Shown here piece by piece: positions 1-8,082 of a DNA stretch of 64,000 bases. Position numbers and translations under genes: made by a program. Source of the DNA: Arminella tubonensis (lineage in GTDB: Bacteria; Pseudomonadota; Alphaproteobacteria; Rhizobiales; Rhizobiaceae); assembly GCF_003240585.1 (NCBI RefSeq), contig NZ_PCDP01000036.1, forward strand, positions 124,001 to 188,000, given 5' to 3'. The notes beneath the pieces are model-generated. The model saw nothing but the letters and a program-made list of their open reading frames with translations. It ran no database searches and was not told the DNA's origin. Each line of letters begins with the position of its first letter. Positions within the stretch are counted from its first letter, which is position 1.

Positions 1-2
1 TG

Positions 3-167
3 AGCCATTTCGTGGAGCTGTTCCGTGAAGACGGCTTTGTGACCGGGAGCGCGCCTGTAACGGAAATCTGCGGGCCGTTCGGCATCATGCGAAAGCAGCT
101 GGCCGCCTGGCTGAACAGACCTCTGCCTGCACCCGGCGACGAGGTGGGTGCCGGCCGGAGCCGGTGA
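3..167 (+). CDS. 3' end of an unidentified gene cut by the window edge
   Basis: An open frame runs from the window edge for 54 codons and ends at TGA 165-167. The visible C-terminal residues include FVELFREDGF and FGIMRKQLAAWLNRPLPAPG. I do not recognise the family. It lies on the same strand as the ParB-like gene, about 100 bases upstream of it, and the separating stretch is extremely G-rich. It could be a chance frame; the missing 5' part would decide. Confidence 0.35.
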   Translation, partial: SHFVELFREDGFVTGSAPVTEICGPFGIMRKQLAAWLNRPLPAPGDEVGAGRSR

Positions 168-171
168 TGGT

Positions 172-205
172 GGGGGGTGTGGTTGGAGGGAGAGGGGGGA
201 GGGGG
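172..205 (+). promoter_or_regulatory. Potential G-quadruplex upstream of the ParB-like gene
   Basis: Four G-tracts (172-177, 188-190, 194-199, 201-205) with loops of 10, 3 and 1 bases lie on the coding strand about 60-95 bases before the ParB-like start codon. This satisfies a relaxed G-quadruplex pattern. If transcribed it would sit in the leader RNA. No function is shown by the sequence. Confidence 0.4.
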
Positions 206-267
206 TGTTTGTGGCGGGTTGAGGTCGTCGGAGAGAGGCTCCGGCCAATCCGCCACGGAGAAACGAC

Positions 268-2421
268 ATGGCACAGGCCATCCAGAAAATCACGCTCAAC
301 ACAGGGCGCGACGTCCCCTTCAACAAGCTCGTTCTCAGCCAGCAGAACGTGCGCAAGACCAAGGCGGGCGTCTCGATCGAGGAGCTTGCCGAGGATATCG
401 CCCATCGCGGGCTTCTGACCAGTCTCAACGTCCGCGCTGAAGTCGATGCCGACGGCAACGAGACCGGCATCTACCGTATTCCGGCGGGCGGCCGCCGCTA
501 CCGCGCGCTCGAATTGCTGGTCAACCAGAAGAAGCTGTCGAAGACGGCAGCCGTTCCCTGCATCGTCAGCAAGGGCGACACTCTCGAAGTAGAGGATTCG
601 CTGGCCGAAAACGTCAAGCGCGTCGATCTGCACCCACTAGACGAGTTTCGAGCCATCATGACGCTTCGCGAACAGGGGCTCGATGAAGAAGAGATCGCCG
701 CCCGCTTCCATATGTCGGTGGCAACGGTGAAGCAGCGCCTGCGGCTGGCTTCGGTCTCGCCGCGTCTCCTCGAGCTCTACGCCAATGACGATATGAAGCT
801 CGGCCAGGTCATGGCATTCTCGATCACCAATGATCATGTTCGCCAGGAGCAGGTCTGGGACACGATCTCGCGATCGCATAATCAGGACGCCTATTATATC
901 CGGCGGATGCTGACCGAAACCGCGGTCCGCGCCTCAGATCGCCGCGCCGTCTATGTCGGCATCGACGTCTATGAGGCAGCCGGCGGTGTCGTGATGCGCG
1001 ACCTGTTCGAACAGGACAATGGCGGATGGCTGCAGGATCCGGCGCTGCTCGAACAGCTCGTACTCGAAAAGCTGACAACCGACGCCGAAACGCTGAAGGC
1101 CGACGAGGGTTGGAAGTGGGTCGAGGCCGCGTTCGACTTCTCCTACGGCCATACCTCCGGTCTTCGCCGATTCTACGGCGAACGTGCCGAATACACCGAC
1201 GAAGAGCTTGCACGTTATGATGCGCTGAAGGCGGAATACGTCAGGCTCGACGCGGAATACGCCGAGGCGGAGGACCAGTCCGAGGAAACCGAGGCCCGGC
1301 TTGAGGAACTCGGCGGCGAGCTGGATGCCCTCAACGACCGGCCCTACGTCTTCGACGCGGAAGAAGTCTCCCGCGGTGGCGCCTTCATCTCGCTTGCCGC
1401 CAATGGCGAGCCGAAGATCGAACGCGGTTTCGTCCGGCCGGAAGACGAACCCGTCGCCGAGCCGAACGGCGTCGATGCCGATGACGGCGACAGTGATGGT
1501 GAAGGCGAGACTGACACTGCTGCGCCTGCCGCGAACGGCGGCATCTCGGTCAACGGCAAGCCTGTCGGCGTCGAAGAACCGGAAGAAGACGACGGCAAGG
1601 TTCGTCCGCTTTCCGATCGCATCATCGAGGATCTGACGGCCGCCCGCACCGTCGCGCTCCGCAATGCTCTGGCCAATGACCCGATGATGGCCTTCATCGC
1701 CGCTCTGCATGTCGCGGTCCTGAAGATCTTCTACAGATACGGGGCTGACTCGTGCCTGGAGATCACGCTCCAGCACACCGCGTTCAGCCAGACGCAGGGG
1801 CTCGGCGATACGGTCTGGGCAAAGGAGATCGAACAGCGGCAGGAATCCTGGGGCTATGACCTTCCCGGCAACGCCGACGAGGTCTGGAACTATCTGATCG
1901 CGCTCGACCAGGATAGCCGCATGGCACTGTTTGCCCATTGCGTCTCATTGTCGGTGAACACAACCGTGCAAGCGTGGAACCGGCGGACGAAGGAAACGGC
2001 TCATGCCAAGCAGCTTGCCAGTTCGCTCGAGTTCGGCATGGTCGCGGCCGGCTGGACGCCGACGGTCGACAACTATCTCGGCCGCGTGACCAAGGCGCAT
2101 ATCCTGCAGGCGGTCCGCGAGGCGAAGGGCGAACAGTCGGCGCAACTGATCGATCATCTCAAGAAGCCCGACATGGCGCGCGAAGCCGCCCGGCTGCTGG
2201 AAGGTAGCGGATGGCTCCCCGAAGTGCTGCGGCTCCCGGTCGATCAGATCGCCGCGGAGGCAGAGGTCGATGCTGCGGCTGCGGACGCTGTTGTCGAGGA
2301 CGATACGGCCGAAGCCGCCAAAGTCGATCTGCCAGCCTTCCTGACGGCAGATGAGGAAGCCGCAGAAGCGGCCGCCGACCCGATCAATGATGACGGCGAA
2401 CATCTCGAAGCCGCCGAATAA
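268..2421 (+). CDS. Long ParB/RepB/Spo0J-family protein (717 aa)
   Basis: This is a DNA-binding protein with a ParB N-terminal domain at about residues 20-120. The hallmark boxes are GGRRYRAL (74-81, the nucleotide-binding arginine box) and ENVKR (114-118), followed by a helix-turn-helix at about 138-162 (IAARFHMSVATVKQRLRL). It is roughly twice the length of a partitioning ParB. The rest has an acidic low-complexity linker at about 410-450 and an uncharacterised C-terminal half. No ParA or repABC gene lies beside it, so it is probably not the plasmid's own centromere protein. Members like it stand in the accessory backbone of rhizobial plasmids. The ATG at 268 follows GGAG at 257-260 with good spacing. 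Whether it has CTPase activity cannot be told from sequence. Confidence 0.85.
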   Translation: MAQAIQKITLNTGRDVPFNKLVLSQQNVRKTKAGVSIEELAEDIAHRGLLTSLNVRAEVDADGNETGIYRIPAGGRRYRALELLVNQKKLSKTAAVPCIVSKGDTLEVEDSLAENVKRVDLHPLDEFRAIMTLREQGLDEEEIAARFHMSVATVKQRLRLASVSPRLLELYANDDMKLGQVMAFSITNDHVRQEQVWDTISRSHNQDAYYIRRMLTETAVRASDRRAVYVGIDVYEAAGGVVMRDLFEQDNGGWLQDPALLEQLVLEKLTTDAETLKADEGWKWVEAAFDFSYGHTSGLRRFYGERAEYTDEELARYDALKAEYVRLDAEYAEAEDQSEETEARLEELGGELDALNDRPYVFDAEEVSRGGAFISLAANGEPKIERGFVRPEDEPVAEPNGVDADDGDSDGEGETDTAAPAANGGISVNGKPVGVEEPEEDDGKVRPLSDRIIEDLTAARTVALRNALANDPMMAFIAALHVAVLKIFYRYGADSCLEITLQHTAFSQTQGLGDTVWAKEIEQRQESWGYDLPGNADEVWNYLIALDQDSRMALFAHCVSLSVNTTVQAWNRRTKETAHAKQLASSLEFGMVAAGWTPTVDNYLGRVTKAHILQAVREAKGEQSAQLIDHLKKPDMAREAARLLEGSGWLPEVLRLPVDQIAAEAEVDAAAADAVVEDDTAEAAKVDLPAFLTADEEAAEAAADPINDDGEHLEAAE

Positions 2422-2444
2422 CGCCCTCAAACCCTCACTCACGA

Positions 2445-2468
2445 AAGCCCGGCCACTGCGCCGGGCTT
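2445..2468 (+). terminator. Terminator-like leader hairpin before the 2491 gene
   Basis: AAGCCCGG (2445-2452) pairs with CCGGGCTT (2461-2468) around an 8-base loop. A T-rich tract and then the AGGAG ribosome site (2479-2483) of the next gene follow. It can terminate the ParB-like transcript, but only 22 bases separate it from the next start codon, leaving no room for a promoter between them. Confidence 0.7.
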
Positions 2469-2490
2469 CTCTGTTTTCAGGAGCACCGTC

Positions 2491-3147
2491 ATGCCTGCCT
2501 ACACGATTGAAACGACCTACACCTTGCCGATATTTCGGCATGGGACCTATATCGCCGACACGCCCGAAGCTGCCTGCAAGGCGGCCCTCGGCGACGACGA
2601 CTGGGAGTCCCTGAAGAAGGACTACGATTCCTCAGGCGAGATCCATGTGACCGGCATCTGGGAGGGTGAGAACACCGCCTATGCCGGATCGCCGATCACA
2701 ATACCTTCGCAGTTTGATGAAGCAGTTCAGCGCCGCGCTCACCACTTCGAGATCCTGCTCGGTCTGCTGAAGATGTTGTTCCACGATGTCCAGGCGGCGC
2801 GATCTCCGTCAGTCGATTGGTTGGACAAATCGGCCTGGGCGATTGCGCGGGGCGAGGCGATTCTCGCTTACGCACCCGATCCCACCGAGCCGGCCGACGC
2901 GCCAAAGCCGAGCCATGTCCTTGCACGTTTAGAGGAAGAACGTGTCCGCAGCGCGATCGTCGCCGTGCTTGAGGTCGATCGCGACTTCGAGGGGCTTTCA
3001 CCAGATTTGGTGAGCGACGAGGAGATCCAATCGGCTTGCGAGTCCGTCGTTGCAACGATGGATCTCTCCGATGCTGTGGGCAATGCCGAGTTTCATGCGG
3101 CGATGGCAGCGATCCGAACGGCGTACCGGCGCCTCCATCCGGATTAA
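2491..3147 (+). CDS. Uncharacterised plasmid protein (218 aa)
   Basis: The family is not recognised. The ATG at 2491 follows AGGAG at 2479-2483. The N-terminal 60 residues look like a small beta-rich unit (YTIETTYTLPIFRHGTYIADTPEAACKAAL) of the kind seen in many rhizobial plasmid DUF proteins. The middle contains MLFHDVQAARSPSVDWLDKSAWAIARGEAILAY, and the C-terminal third is helical. No signal peptide or membrane segment is seen. It follows the ParB-like gene on the same strand, separated by a terminator-like hairpin, and belongs to the run of + strand accessory genes. A soluble cytoplasmic protein is the most that can be said. Confidence 0.7.
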   Translation: MPAYTIETTYTLPIFRHGTYIADTPEAACKAALGDDDWESLKKDYDSSGEIHVTGIWEGENTAYAGSPITIPSQFDEAVQRRAHHFEILLGLLKMLFHDVQAARSPSVDWLDKSAWAIARGEAILAYAPDPTEPADAPKPSHVLARLEEERVRSAIVAVLEVDRDFEGLSPDLVSDEEIQSACESVVATMDLSDAVGNAEFHAAMAAIRTAYRRLHPD

Positions 3148-3314
3148 GCCCTGTCGGACCCCTCTGACTTTTCAACGCGGTTCACCGTCAATTCAGAACC
3201 TCGCTTTTTCATTCAACCCAGCCCGACGTCTGCATCTTTCTTTTTATGCGCGCCGGCAAAAGCCGCGGCTGCGGCCCGCCTGCAGGGGAAGAGTGGGGCC
3301 GGGGAGAGGGGCGA

Positions 3315-3344
3315 AGCCGGGCCGTGGAGAGAGGGCGCCCGGCT
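3315..3344 (+). terminator. Leader hairpin before the 3376 gene
   Basis: AGCCGGGC (3315-3322) pairs with GCCCGGCT (3337-3344), loop 14 bases, inside a G/A-rich tract. The stem sequence belongs to the same GCCCGGC/GCCGGGC family as the other leader hairpins of this block. The following gene starts 31 bases later. No clear T-tract follows, so termination is less certain here. Confidence 0.5.
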
Positions 3345-3375
3345 AGAATCCCGTTACCTCTCTGGAGAAAGATCG

Positions 3376-3798
3376 ATGTCGATATCCGAAGTCACACCCC
3401 AAACTGCCTCCATCGTCACTGACGAGCGCCGCCTGGAATTCCTGCCCACCCTGTTCGGGCGCTCGCTCCTGATGATCGGCGAGAACGCGGTCTACAGCCT
3501 CATGGAGCGGCTCAGCCCCCTCGATTATGGCGGCGGGTTCTGGGATTTCTACGAACATGAGAGCAAGCCGCTGTTTCTGGCTCCGAGATCCAAATCACGT
3601 TTCCGGATCACCGGCGAGATCACCGGGTTTCAGGGGGAAGTCTCGGCGGAGGCTGCCGGGATTATCGCCACGCTTTTTGCCTTCTCGCATCTCTCCTTCC
3701 AGCATCAATCCGAGCAACTCTCGGAAGGCTATGGCCGTCTTTACGCCTATTCGGCTGACCACCCCGAAGCCGCCGAGATCTTTCAGGCGATCGATTGA
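3376..3798 (+). CDS. Uncharacterised plasmid protein, probable antirestriction-like family (140 aa)
   Basis: The ATG at 3376 is preceded by a TGGAGAAAG ribosome site. The protein reads MSISEVTPQTASIVTDERR, then LEFLPTLFGRSLLMIGENAVYSLMERLSPLDYGGGFWDFYE, then LFLAPRSKSRFRITGEITGFQGEVSAEAAGIIATLFAFSHLSFQ. The combination of an R-LEFLP-FG start, a YxGGFWxFY centre and an EAAGIIATLFAFSHLSF end resembles the KlcA/ArdB antirestriction family, which inhibits type I restriction enzymes. I judge this by pattern only. Such proteins are typical leading-region cargo, which fits the position relative to oriT. The alternative is an unrelated DUF; a profile search would settle it. Confidence 0.65.
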   Translation: MSISEVTPQTASIVTDERRLEFLPTLFGRSLLMIGENAVYSLMERLSPLDYGGGFWDFYEHESKPLFLAPRSKSRFRITGEITGFQGEVSAEAAGIIATLFAFSHLSFQHQSEQLSEGYGRLYAYSADHPEAAEIFQAID

Positions 3799-3912
3799 CC
3801 ACTAGCCCCCCGTCGCCCTCGGGCGGCGCGCTTGTCTTTCCTGACCGCATTGCCCTGTCAGCAGGGTCTTGCGGCCGCAATTCGTCGTCCATCTCACCAG
3901 CCTGGTTGTCGC

Positions 3913-3934
3913 AAGAGCGGTCAGCCGGGCTCTT
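3913..3934 (+). terminator. Leader hairpin before the DUF932 gene
   Basis: AAGAGC (3913-3918) pairs with GCTCTT (3929-3934), with possible inner pairing, followed by TCGTTTC and then AGGAG (3942-3946). A second small stem CCCTG/CAGGG lies upstream at 3853-3866. The arrangement of hairpin, T-rich tail, ribosome site and start matches the other leader hairpins of this block. Confidence 0.5.
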
Positions 3935-3954
3935 TCGTTTCAGGAGACTTCATC

Positions 3955-5145
3955 ATGAACACCATGATTTCCAACCCGCAACCGACATCGTCTGGATTCA
4001 AGGTCGATATATCCCGCGGCGAACGCATCGGCCGCGTTTCGTCGGAATGGTTTTCGCGTCCCGACGACGAGCGCTATCTGTCGCTTTCCGATCTGCATCG
4101 CGCCGTCAGCGCCCGAACGGAGCGCGCTCGCGTTCGCACGGTCGAGACCGCCGAGATCCGCGTCGAGGCGACCCGCGACAATGCCGAACGCCTGTCGCTG
4201 ATCGTTCCCGGCGGGCGCGAGCCGTTGGCGCCGACACACTGGAGCTACGGTCAGCTCTGCAGCCTGGTTGGCGCACCTGCGAGCTACATGCGTCAGCTGC
4301 CGGCGCCGTTGGCGGCGATCAATCTCCAGCACGGGCTCCTCAATCATAATGCCGAAATGGTCAAAACGCTCGAGATGGACGACGGCCGCCTTGAACTGCG
4401 GGCGGTGACCGGTCCCGAATACGGCCGGATTTGGGATAAGGATCTGATCGCCGCCATCATGAACATTGCCGGAAATGGCACCGGAGATACCATCTGGAAG
4501 GTTCCGGGATGCTTGTCATGGGAAACCATGACGCACAATCCCTTCGTCGACATCTCGAAGGACACCACGACGCTGTACGCCAGCGATCGCGACGTGTTCG
4601 TCTTTCTATGCGATGACACTCACCCGATCGAAGCCGGACGACTGCCGAACGGCGAACCTGATTTGTATTTCCGCGGCTTCTATGCCTGGAACAGCGAGGT
4701 GGGTTCGAAAACACTTGGAATTGCCAGCTTTTACCTGCGGGCAGTGTGTGCCAACAGGAATCTTTGGGGCACAGAGAATTTCGAGGAAATCACCATCCGT
4801 CACTCGAAATTCGCTGCCCAGCGCTTCGCCCACGAAGCAGCCCCGGCGTTGACGAACTTCGCCAATTCCTCGCCCGCACCATTCATTGCCGGCATTCGCG
4901 CCGCTCGTGAACGCATCGTCGCCCGAAACGAAGACGATCGCTCGGAGTTCCTGCGCAAACGCGGCTTCTCAAAGGCCGAAACCGGCAAGATCATCGAAAC
5001 CGTTCTCAGCGAGGAGGGAAGACCACCGGAGTCGATTTTTGACTTTGTGCAGGGCATCACCGCCCTTGCGCGGGGAAAGTCGCATCAGGACACCCGGCTC
5101 GAACTTGAAGGCAAGGCGAAGAGACTGCTCGAAAGCGCGGCCTGA
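3955..5145 (+). CDS. DUF932 phage/plasmid-like protein (396 aa)
   Basis: This looks like a member of the DUF932 (phage/plasmid-like) family, whose biochemical role is unknown. Family features are visible in order: WSYGQLCSLVGAPASYMRQLPAPLAAINLQHGL at about residue 95, then GPEYGRIWDKDLIAAI, TTTLYASDRDVFVFLCDD, and RGFYAWNSEVGSKTLGIASFYLRAVCANRNLWG near 250. The start is placed at ATG 3955, after AGGAG (3942-3946). An upstream in-frame ATG at 3832 lacks a ribosome site and would add about 40 untypical residues. No signal peptide is present. In rhizobial plasmids this family travels with ParB-like, DUF1173 and Strawberry-notch genes, as here. Family members often sit in plasmid regions that enter recipients early. 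Confidence 0.85.
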   Translation: MNTMISNPQPTSSGFKVDISRGERIGRVSSEWFSRPDDERYLSLSDLHRAVSARTERARVRTVETAEIRVEATRDNAERLSLIVPGGREPLAPTHWSYGQLCSLVGAPASYMRQLPAPLAAINLQHGLLNHNAEMVKTLEMDDGRLELRAVTGPEYGRIWDKDLIAAIMNIAGNGTGDTIWKVPGCLSWETMTHNPFVDISKDTTTLYASDRDVFVFLCDDTHPIEAGRLPNGEPDLYFRGFYAWNSEVGSKTLGIASFYLRAVCANRNLWGTENFEEITIRHSKFAAQRFAHEAAPALTNFANSSPAPFIAGIRAARERIVARNEDDRSEFLRKRGFSKAETGKIIETVLSEEGRPPESIFDFVQGITALARGKSHQDTRLELEGKAKRLLESAA

Positions 5146-5188
5146 CCACGTCAACTCTACCACAAATCCTTATCCATCCCTTTCATCG

Positions 5189-5206
5189 CCCGGCCATCGC
5201 GCCGGG
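5189..5206 (+). terminator. Terminator-like leader hairpin before the 5235 gene
   Basis: CCCGGC (5189-5194) pairs with GCCGGG (5201-5206) around a 6-base loop and is followed by TTTTTCT, a good intrinsic terminator shape for the DUF932 transcript. The ribosome site GGAAAGGAA and the ATG of the next gene follow within 29 bases. Confidence 0.7.
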
Positions 5207-5234
5207 TTTTTCTCGTTCCCGGAAAGGAAACATC

Positions 5235-5960
5235 ATGACAACGCTCGAAACCAGAATCTACAGCCATCCTCCTATTCCACTGGCAAACATCAGCCCGCTC
5301 GAAATGCTGATCCTCACCAATGTGCTCGAGTGCAGCGAAACGCAAGCGGGCCTTGTCCTATTCACGGATGTCGCACCGACCAATCCGGTCCGTGTGGCGC
5401 GCGGCGAACTGGTCGCTGCATTTCGCGCGTCAGCACAATACGCCGGGGATCCGCTCAGCGTATTCATCGCCGACCGTGTCCTCGCACTTCTGCCAGCAGG
5501 CGGCAACACGGTCGAGGACGATGCAACGATCGAAATCGACCTCAGCCAGTTCCCGTGGCAGTTCGTGGTGCAGGGAATCGTCGCGCGATCACCGGATCTG
5601 CGCGAGGTCACGGTGATTCAATGGATGAACCACCCCTCGCAACGTCTGGAAAGCTTCGGCGCCAGCGTTTCGCTGATCACCGCCAAGGCCATCCATCACG
5701 CCACCAGCGAGGACCTTCTCGCCCGGTTCAGGCTTCAGGACAGGGCCCTTCTGCCTGAGGCATCGTCGGCTGCCTCTTCAGAGCACGACGGCACGTTGAC
5801 CGGTGCCGCTGCACGCGACCCGTTTACCGTGAAAGACTTTGAGACGGCTCTCTGCATATGGGAGGCCATGCTCTATTTCCGTGGGTTGCATCAGGACGGG
5901 CGGCCGGTCCCGGACAATATCGTCCGCATGTCGGAAGTCTGGGATACTGTCGGATGGTAG
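5235..5960 (+). CDS. Uncharacterised plasmid protein (241 aa)
   Basis: The family is not recognised. The ATG at 5235 follows GGAAAGGAAACATC. Visible segments are ISPLEMLILTNVLECSETQAGLVLFTD near the start, then FIADRVLALLPAGGNTVEDDATIEIDLSQFPWQFVVQGIVARSPDLREVTVIQWMNHPSQRL in the middle, and FETALCIWEAMLYFRGLHQDGRPVPDNIVRMSEVWDTVGW at the end. It is soluble, acidic and has no signal peptide. It is followed after three bases by the 5964 gene, so the two are probably translated from one message. Confidence 0.7.
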   Translation: MTTLETRIYSHPPIPLANISPLEMLILTNVLECSETQAGLVLFTDVAPTNPVRVARGELVAAFRASAQYAGDPLSVFIADRVLALLPAGGNTVEDDATIEIDLSQFPWQFVVQGIVARSPDLREVTVIQWMNHPSQRLESFGASVSLITAKAIHHATSEDLLARFRLQDRALLPEASSAASSEHDGTLTGAAARDPFTVKDFETALCIWEAMLYFRGLHQDGRPVPDNIVRMSEVWDTVGW

Positions 5961-5963
5961 GCA

Positions 5964-6233
5964 ATGCGTTCCCATGTTCGCGCGATCGTGCCCCTCGCGC
6001 TTGATGTCCATGACGCCGTTTTCGAGGACCTTGAGGAAGAAGGTTTCACCTTCGATTTCGATTTCGCACCAGCGTTCATGGAGACCTTGCTCTGGTCCGA
6101 GGACGGAGCCTACCGCGAAGGCGAACCTGAAGAGTTCCTTGAAGACGTGATGATGGCCGTCAGGCGCCGTCGGCAGGATGTCGTCGCGCGAAATACATCG
6201 AGCTTCAACCCGGCTTCATGCCAAGTCGACTGA
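5964..6233 (+). CDS. Small acidic protein of unknown function (89 aa)
   Basis: It starts at ATG 5964, three bases after the stop of the previous gene, which suggests translational coupling. The ribosome site is weak, consistent with coupling. The protein is strongly acidic in the middle (DAVFEDLEEEGFTFDFDFAPAFMETLLWSEDGAYREGEPEEFLEDV) and basic at the end (MAVRRRRQDVVARN). Highly acidic small proteins on plasmids can be DNA mimics, but nothing specific supports that here. Its 3' end lies 40 bases from the convergent DUF1173 gene. Confidence 0.55.
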   Translation: MRSHVRAIVPLALDVHDAVFEDLEEEGFTFDFDFAPAFMETLLWSEDGAYREGEPEEFLEDVMMAVRRRRQDVVARNTSSFNPASCQVD

Positions 6234-6273
6234 TGAGGAGAGGCGCTCGCCTGCCGACCCGCGCGTTTGCGGC

Positions 6274-7464
6274 TCAAGGCAGCCGCGGGATATCGCCTTC
6301 CGCGACCCGCCAGACCCATGGTGTGATCTCGGGTCTCGCTTCGATCATCTCCGCAAGCGCCTGCTCATATTCCTCTCCGGCGCTCGCCGGCACGATGAAC
6401 ATGGCGACGGGAGCCGGTTTCTGCTCCGGCAGTGTCACCGACACGATCGGCGCATCGCGCGCCAGATTGAAACGCAAGCCTTTGACGCTTTTTCGCTTGA
6501 GGTGGCTGAGCTTTTCCAGAAGCCGCAACTCGTGAATATCCTCGAACGGCAGCCAGTGCTCATTGACCACCATCAACGCGACCTCCTCGACCGCTGCGAT
6601 GCCGGCGGCTGAGACACCGAAGGTGGCGACGACGATCAGATGGAACGCCTCGCTTGATCGCCATAGTTCGAGCTCCACCTCATAGCGCGCGGCGAGCCGC
6701 CGCCATGCACCCTCCTCGATCATCAGCGGAAAGGGCATGTGCCGAACGACGATCCTCTGCCCCTCACGCGCGGCGGAAAACTCCTTCACTTCGGCTACGA
6801 TCATCATCAGCTTGCGAGGACCGGCACCCGTCGCCTGCACGCCCTTGAGCACCGCGGCGCGCCGGGCGGCGATCCCATCCTTGTCTTCGGGATGAAACAC
6901 TTCCGGCACGAAGAGCATGTCGCCCAAGGTAGCACCTCTTGCCGTCATCTGCGCGGCGGCATTGAGAAGGCTTGCTCGCACCCGGCCCCAGCCGCGTCTG
7001 CCAGCCCAGGTCGAACGCCATTCCGTCAATTCGCCAGCCTCCCAGAGATAATGCAGCATCGCCCGCAGCGACAATTTCCGTGGCTCGCTGCGGATGCCCT
7101 GTTCAGACGCTTCAGCCGTCGCGCTGGGTGCAGCCCGAGGCCCGCGTTTCGTCAGCGAGAAATCCAGCTTGAGGTCGGCCTTGCCGTTGGCATCGATCTG
7201 GATCGCATTGCCGATCAACGGGCCAAGGCCGGAAAGCTCGTAGGGAGGCTCATAGGAGGGGCAGGCAGGATCGTGATCGCGTCCCGACAGCGGCATCCGC
7301 TTGATGAGATATTGGTCTTCGACCCTGGCGATGTACATCGGCACGGACGGTTCTTTGCACATGCACATCGGGCGAAGCCGTTGCTCGTAGGCCTGCGGAA
7401 GGAATGCCCGCAAATCATGCGACGATTCTTCGATCACCCGTCCATCGATCATGAATTTTCGCAC
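6274..7464 (-). CDS. DUF1173-family protein (396 aa)
   Basis: I recognise the DUF1173 family, common on rhizobial and other proteobacterial plasmids and without a known biochemical role. A possible metal site is formed by RPMCMCKEPSVPMYI and GRDHDPACPSYEPP in the first 75 residues (three cysteines and a histidine). The centre contains LRAMLHYLWEAGELTEWRSTWAGRRGWGRVRASLLNAA, typical of the family. The C-terminal half alternates strands and helices (LMMIVAEVKEF, MPFPLMIEEGAWRRL, EAFHLIVVATFGVS). It is one of only two non-transfer genes of the left block on the - strand. It is divergent from the DUF6117 gene, with an operator-like inverted repeat in between. Confidence 0.8.
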   Translation of the reverse strand: MRKFMIDGRVIEESSHDLRAFLPQAYEQRLRPMCMCKEPSVPMYIARVEDQYLIKRMPLSGRDHDPACPSYEPPYELSGLGPLIGNAIQIDANGKADLKLDFSLTKRGPRAAPSATAEASEQGIRSEPRKLSLRAMLHYLWEAGELTEWRSTWAGRRGWGRVRASLLNAAAQMTARGATLGDMLFVPEVFHPEDKDGIAARRAAVLKGVQATGAGPRKLMMIVAEVKEFSAAREGQRIVVRHMPFPLMIEEGAWRRLAARYEVELELWRSSEAFHLIVVATFGVSAAGIAAVEEVALMVVNEHWLPFEDIHELRLLEKLSHLKRKSVKGLRFNLARDAPIVSVTLPEQKPAPVAMFIVPASAGEEYEQALAEMIEARPEITPWVWRVAEGDIPRLP

Positions 7465-7509
7465 CTCTGTTCTCCCCGTTCCGTCGTCGAAGCTACACGG
7501 CCACCATGT

Positions 7510-7540
7510 GTTTTACTATCTAAAATATCGACAGTAAAAC
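7510..7540. promoter_or_regulatory. Operator-like inverted repeat
   Basis: GTTTTACT (7510-7517) and AGTAAAAC (7533-7540) are perfect inverted arms around a 15-base A/T-rich spacer. This stands out in a GC-rich neighbourhood. Half-site centres are about 23 bases apart, roughly two helical turns, which suits a dimeric repressor in the DUF1173 promoter. The cognate regulator is unknown. Confidence 0.45.
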
Positions 7541-7727
7541 GCCGCGATGCCAATGAAGCCTGCGGGGCGGAGAGGGCGAGTTCGGCCAGCAGAGGGACGG
7601 CGGGTTCGGGCTGGAGCAAAGCCTTTCGGCGCCGCTTGATATTGGCCGAGCACCGTGCAGATGATCGGCGCGATCTCTTATGCCTTCCGGCTGTGAGATC
7701 GGTGGCCACCAGAGTTCAGAACCCTTC

Positions 7728-7745
7728 GCCCGGCGCAAGCCGGGC
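7728..7745 (+). terminator. Terminator-like leader hairpin before the DUF6117 gene
   Basis: GCCCGGC (7728-7734) pairs with GCCGGGC (7739-7745) around a GCAA tetraloop, followed by TTTTCCTGTTT and then AGGAGG (7757-7762). It is the clearest member of the leader-hairpin series. Here the upstream gene is divergent, so there is no obvious upstream transcript to terminate, which makes a leader or attenuator role more plausible. Confidence 0.65.
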
Positions 7746-7767
7746 TTTTCCTGTTTAGGAGGATAGA

Positions 7768-8082
7768 ATGACGATACCCAACCATGCCAAGGCCAATTTC
7801 CATACCCTGTTGCGCGCAGCCGCAGACGGCAACCTCGCCCTGATGGAATGCCTGGATTCCCGAACGAGCGAACCCCGCTATGTCCTGTGTGCTGTCGGGT
7901 ACGACGGGACCGACCGGGTTTTCACACCGTTTGGGCATCTGTCCGATGGGAACCCCTACGATGCGTACCTACCCCCGGATCCTGACAATCCTCAAGGCTT
8001 CCTGACGGCGGGTCGGGCTCGAACCGACAGCCGCTTGCCAACCGCCGACGACAGAGGAGAGAGCGATGCAGATCCGACGTAA
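7768..8082 (+). CDS. DUF6117-family protein (104 aa)
   Basis: The N-terminal 75 residues match the DUF6117 pattern that recurs on alphaproteobacterial plasmids: MTIPNHAKANFHTLLRAAADG, then NLALMECLDSRTSEPRYVLCAVGYDG, then VFTPFGHLSDGNPYDAYLPP. Function is unknown. The ATG at 7768 follows AGGAGG. The last 17 bases overlap the next gene in another frame, which suggests coupled translation. The C-terminal tail beyond about residue 78 is unlike other members and rich in charged residues, so it may be a variable end. Confidence 0.8.
   Translation: MTIPNHAKANFHTLLRAAADGNLALMECLDSRTSEPRYVLCAVGYDGTDRVFTPFGHLSDGNPYDAYLPPDPDNPQGFLTAGRARTDSRLPTADDRGESDADPT

Larger units (their letters stand above)
7465..7767. 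other. Divergent intergenic region between the DUF1173 and DUF6117 genes
   Basis: About 300 bases without a convincing gene. It holds an inverted repeat (7510-7540) 45-75 bases upstream of the DUF1173 start and a terminator-like leader hairpin (7728-7745) before the DUF6117 start. Short open frames on the - strand here have compositions unlike proteins. Confidence 0.5.

Noticed and set aside
7449..7738. Short - strand frames upstream of the DUF1173 gene
   Set aside because: Serine/arginine/proline-rich translations without domain features; the inverted repeat here better explains the region as regulatory.
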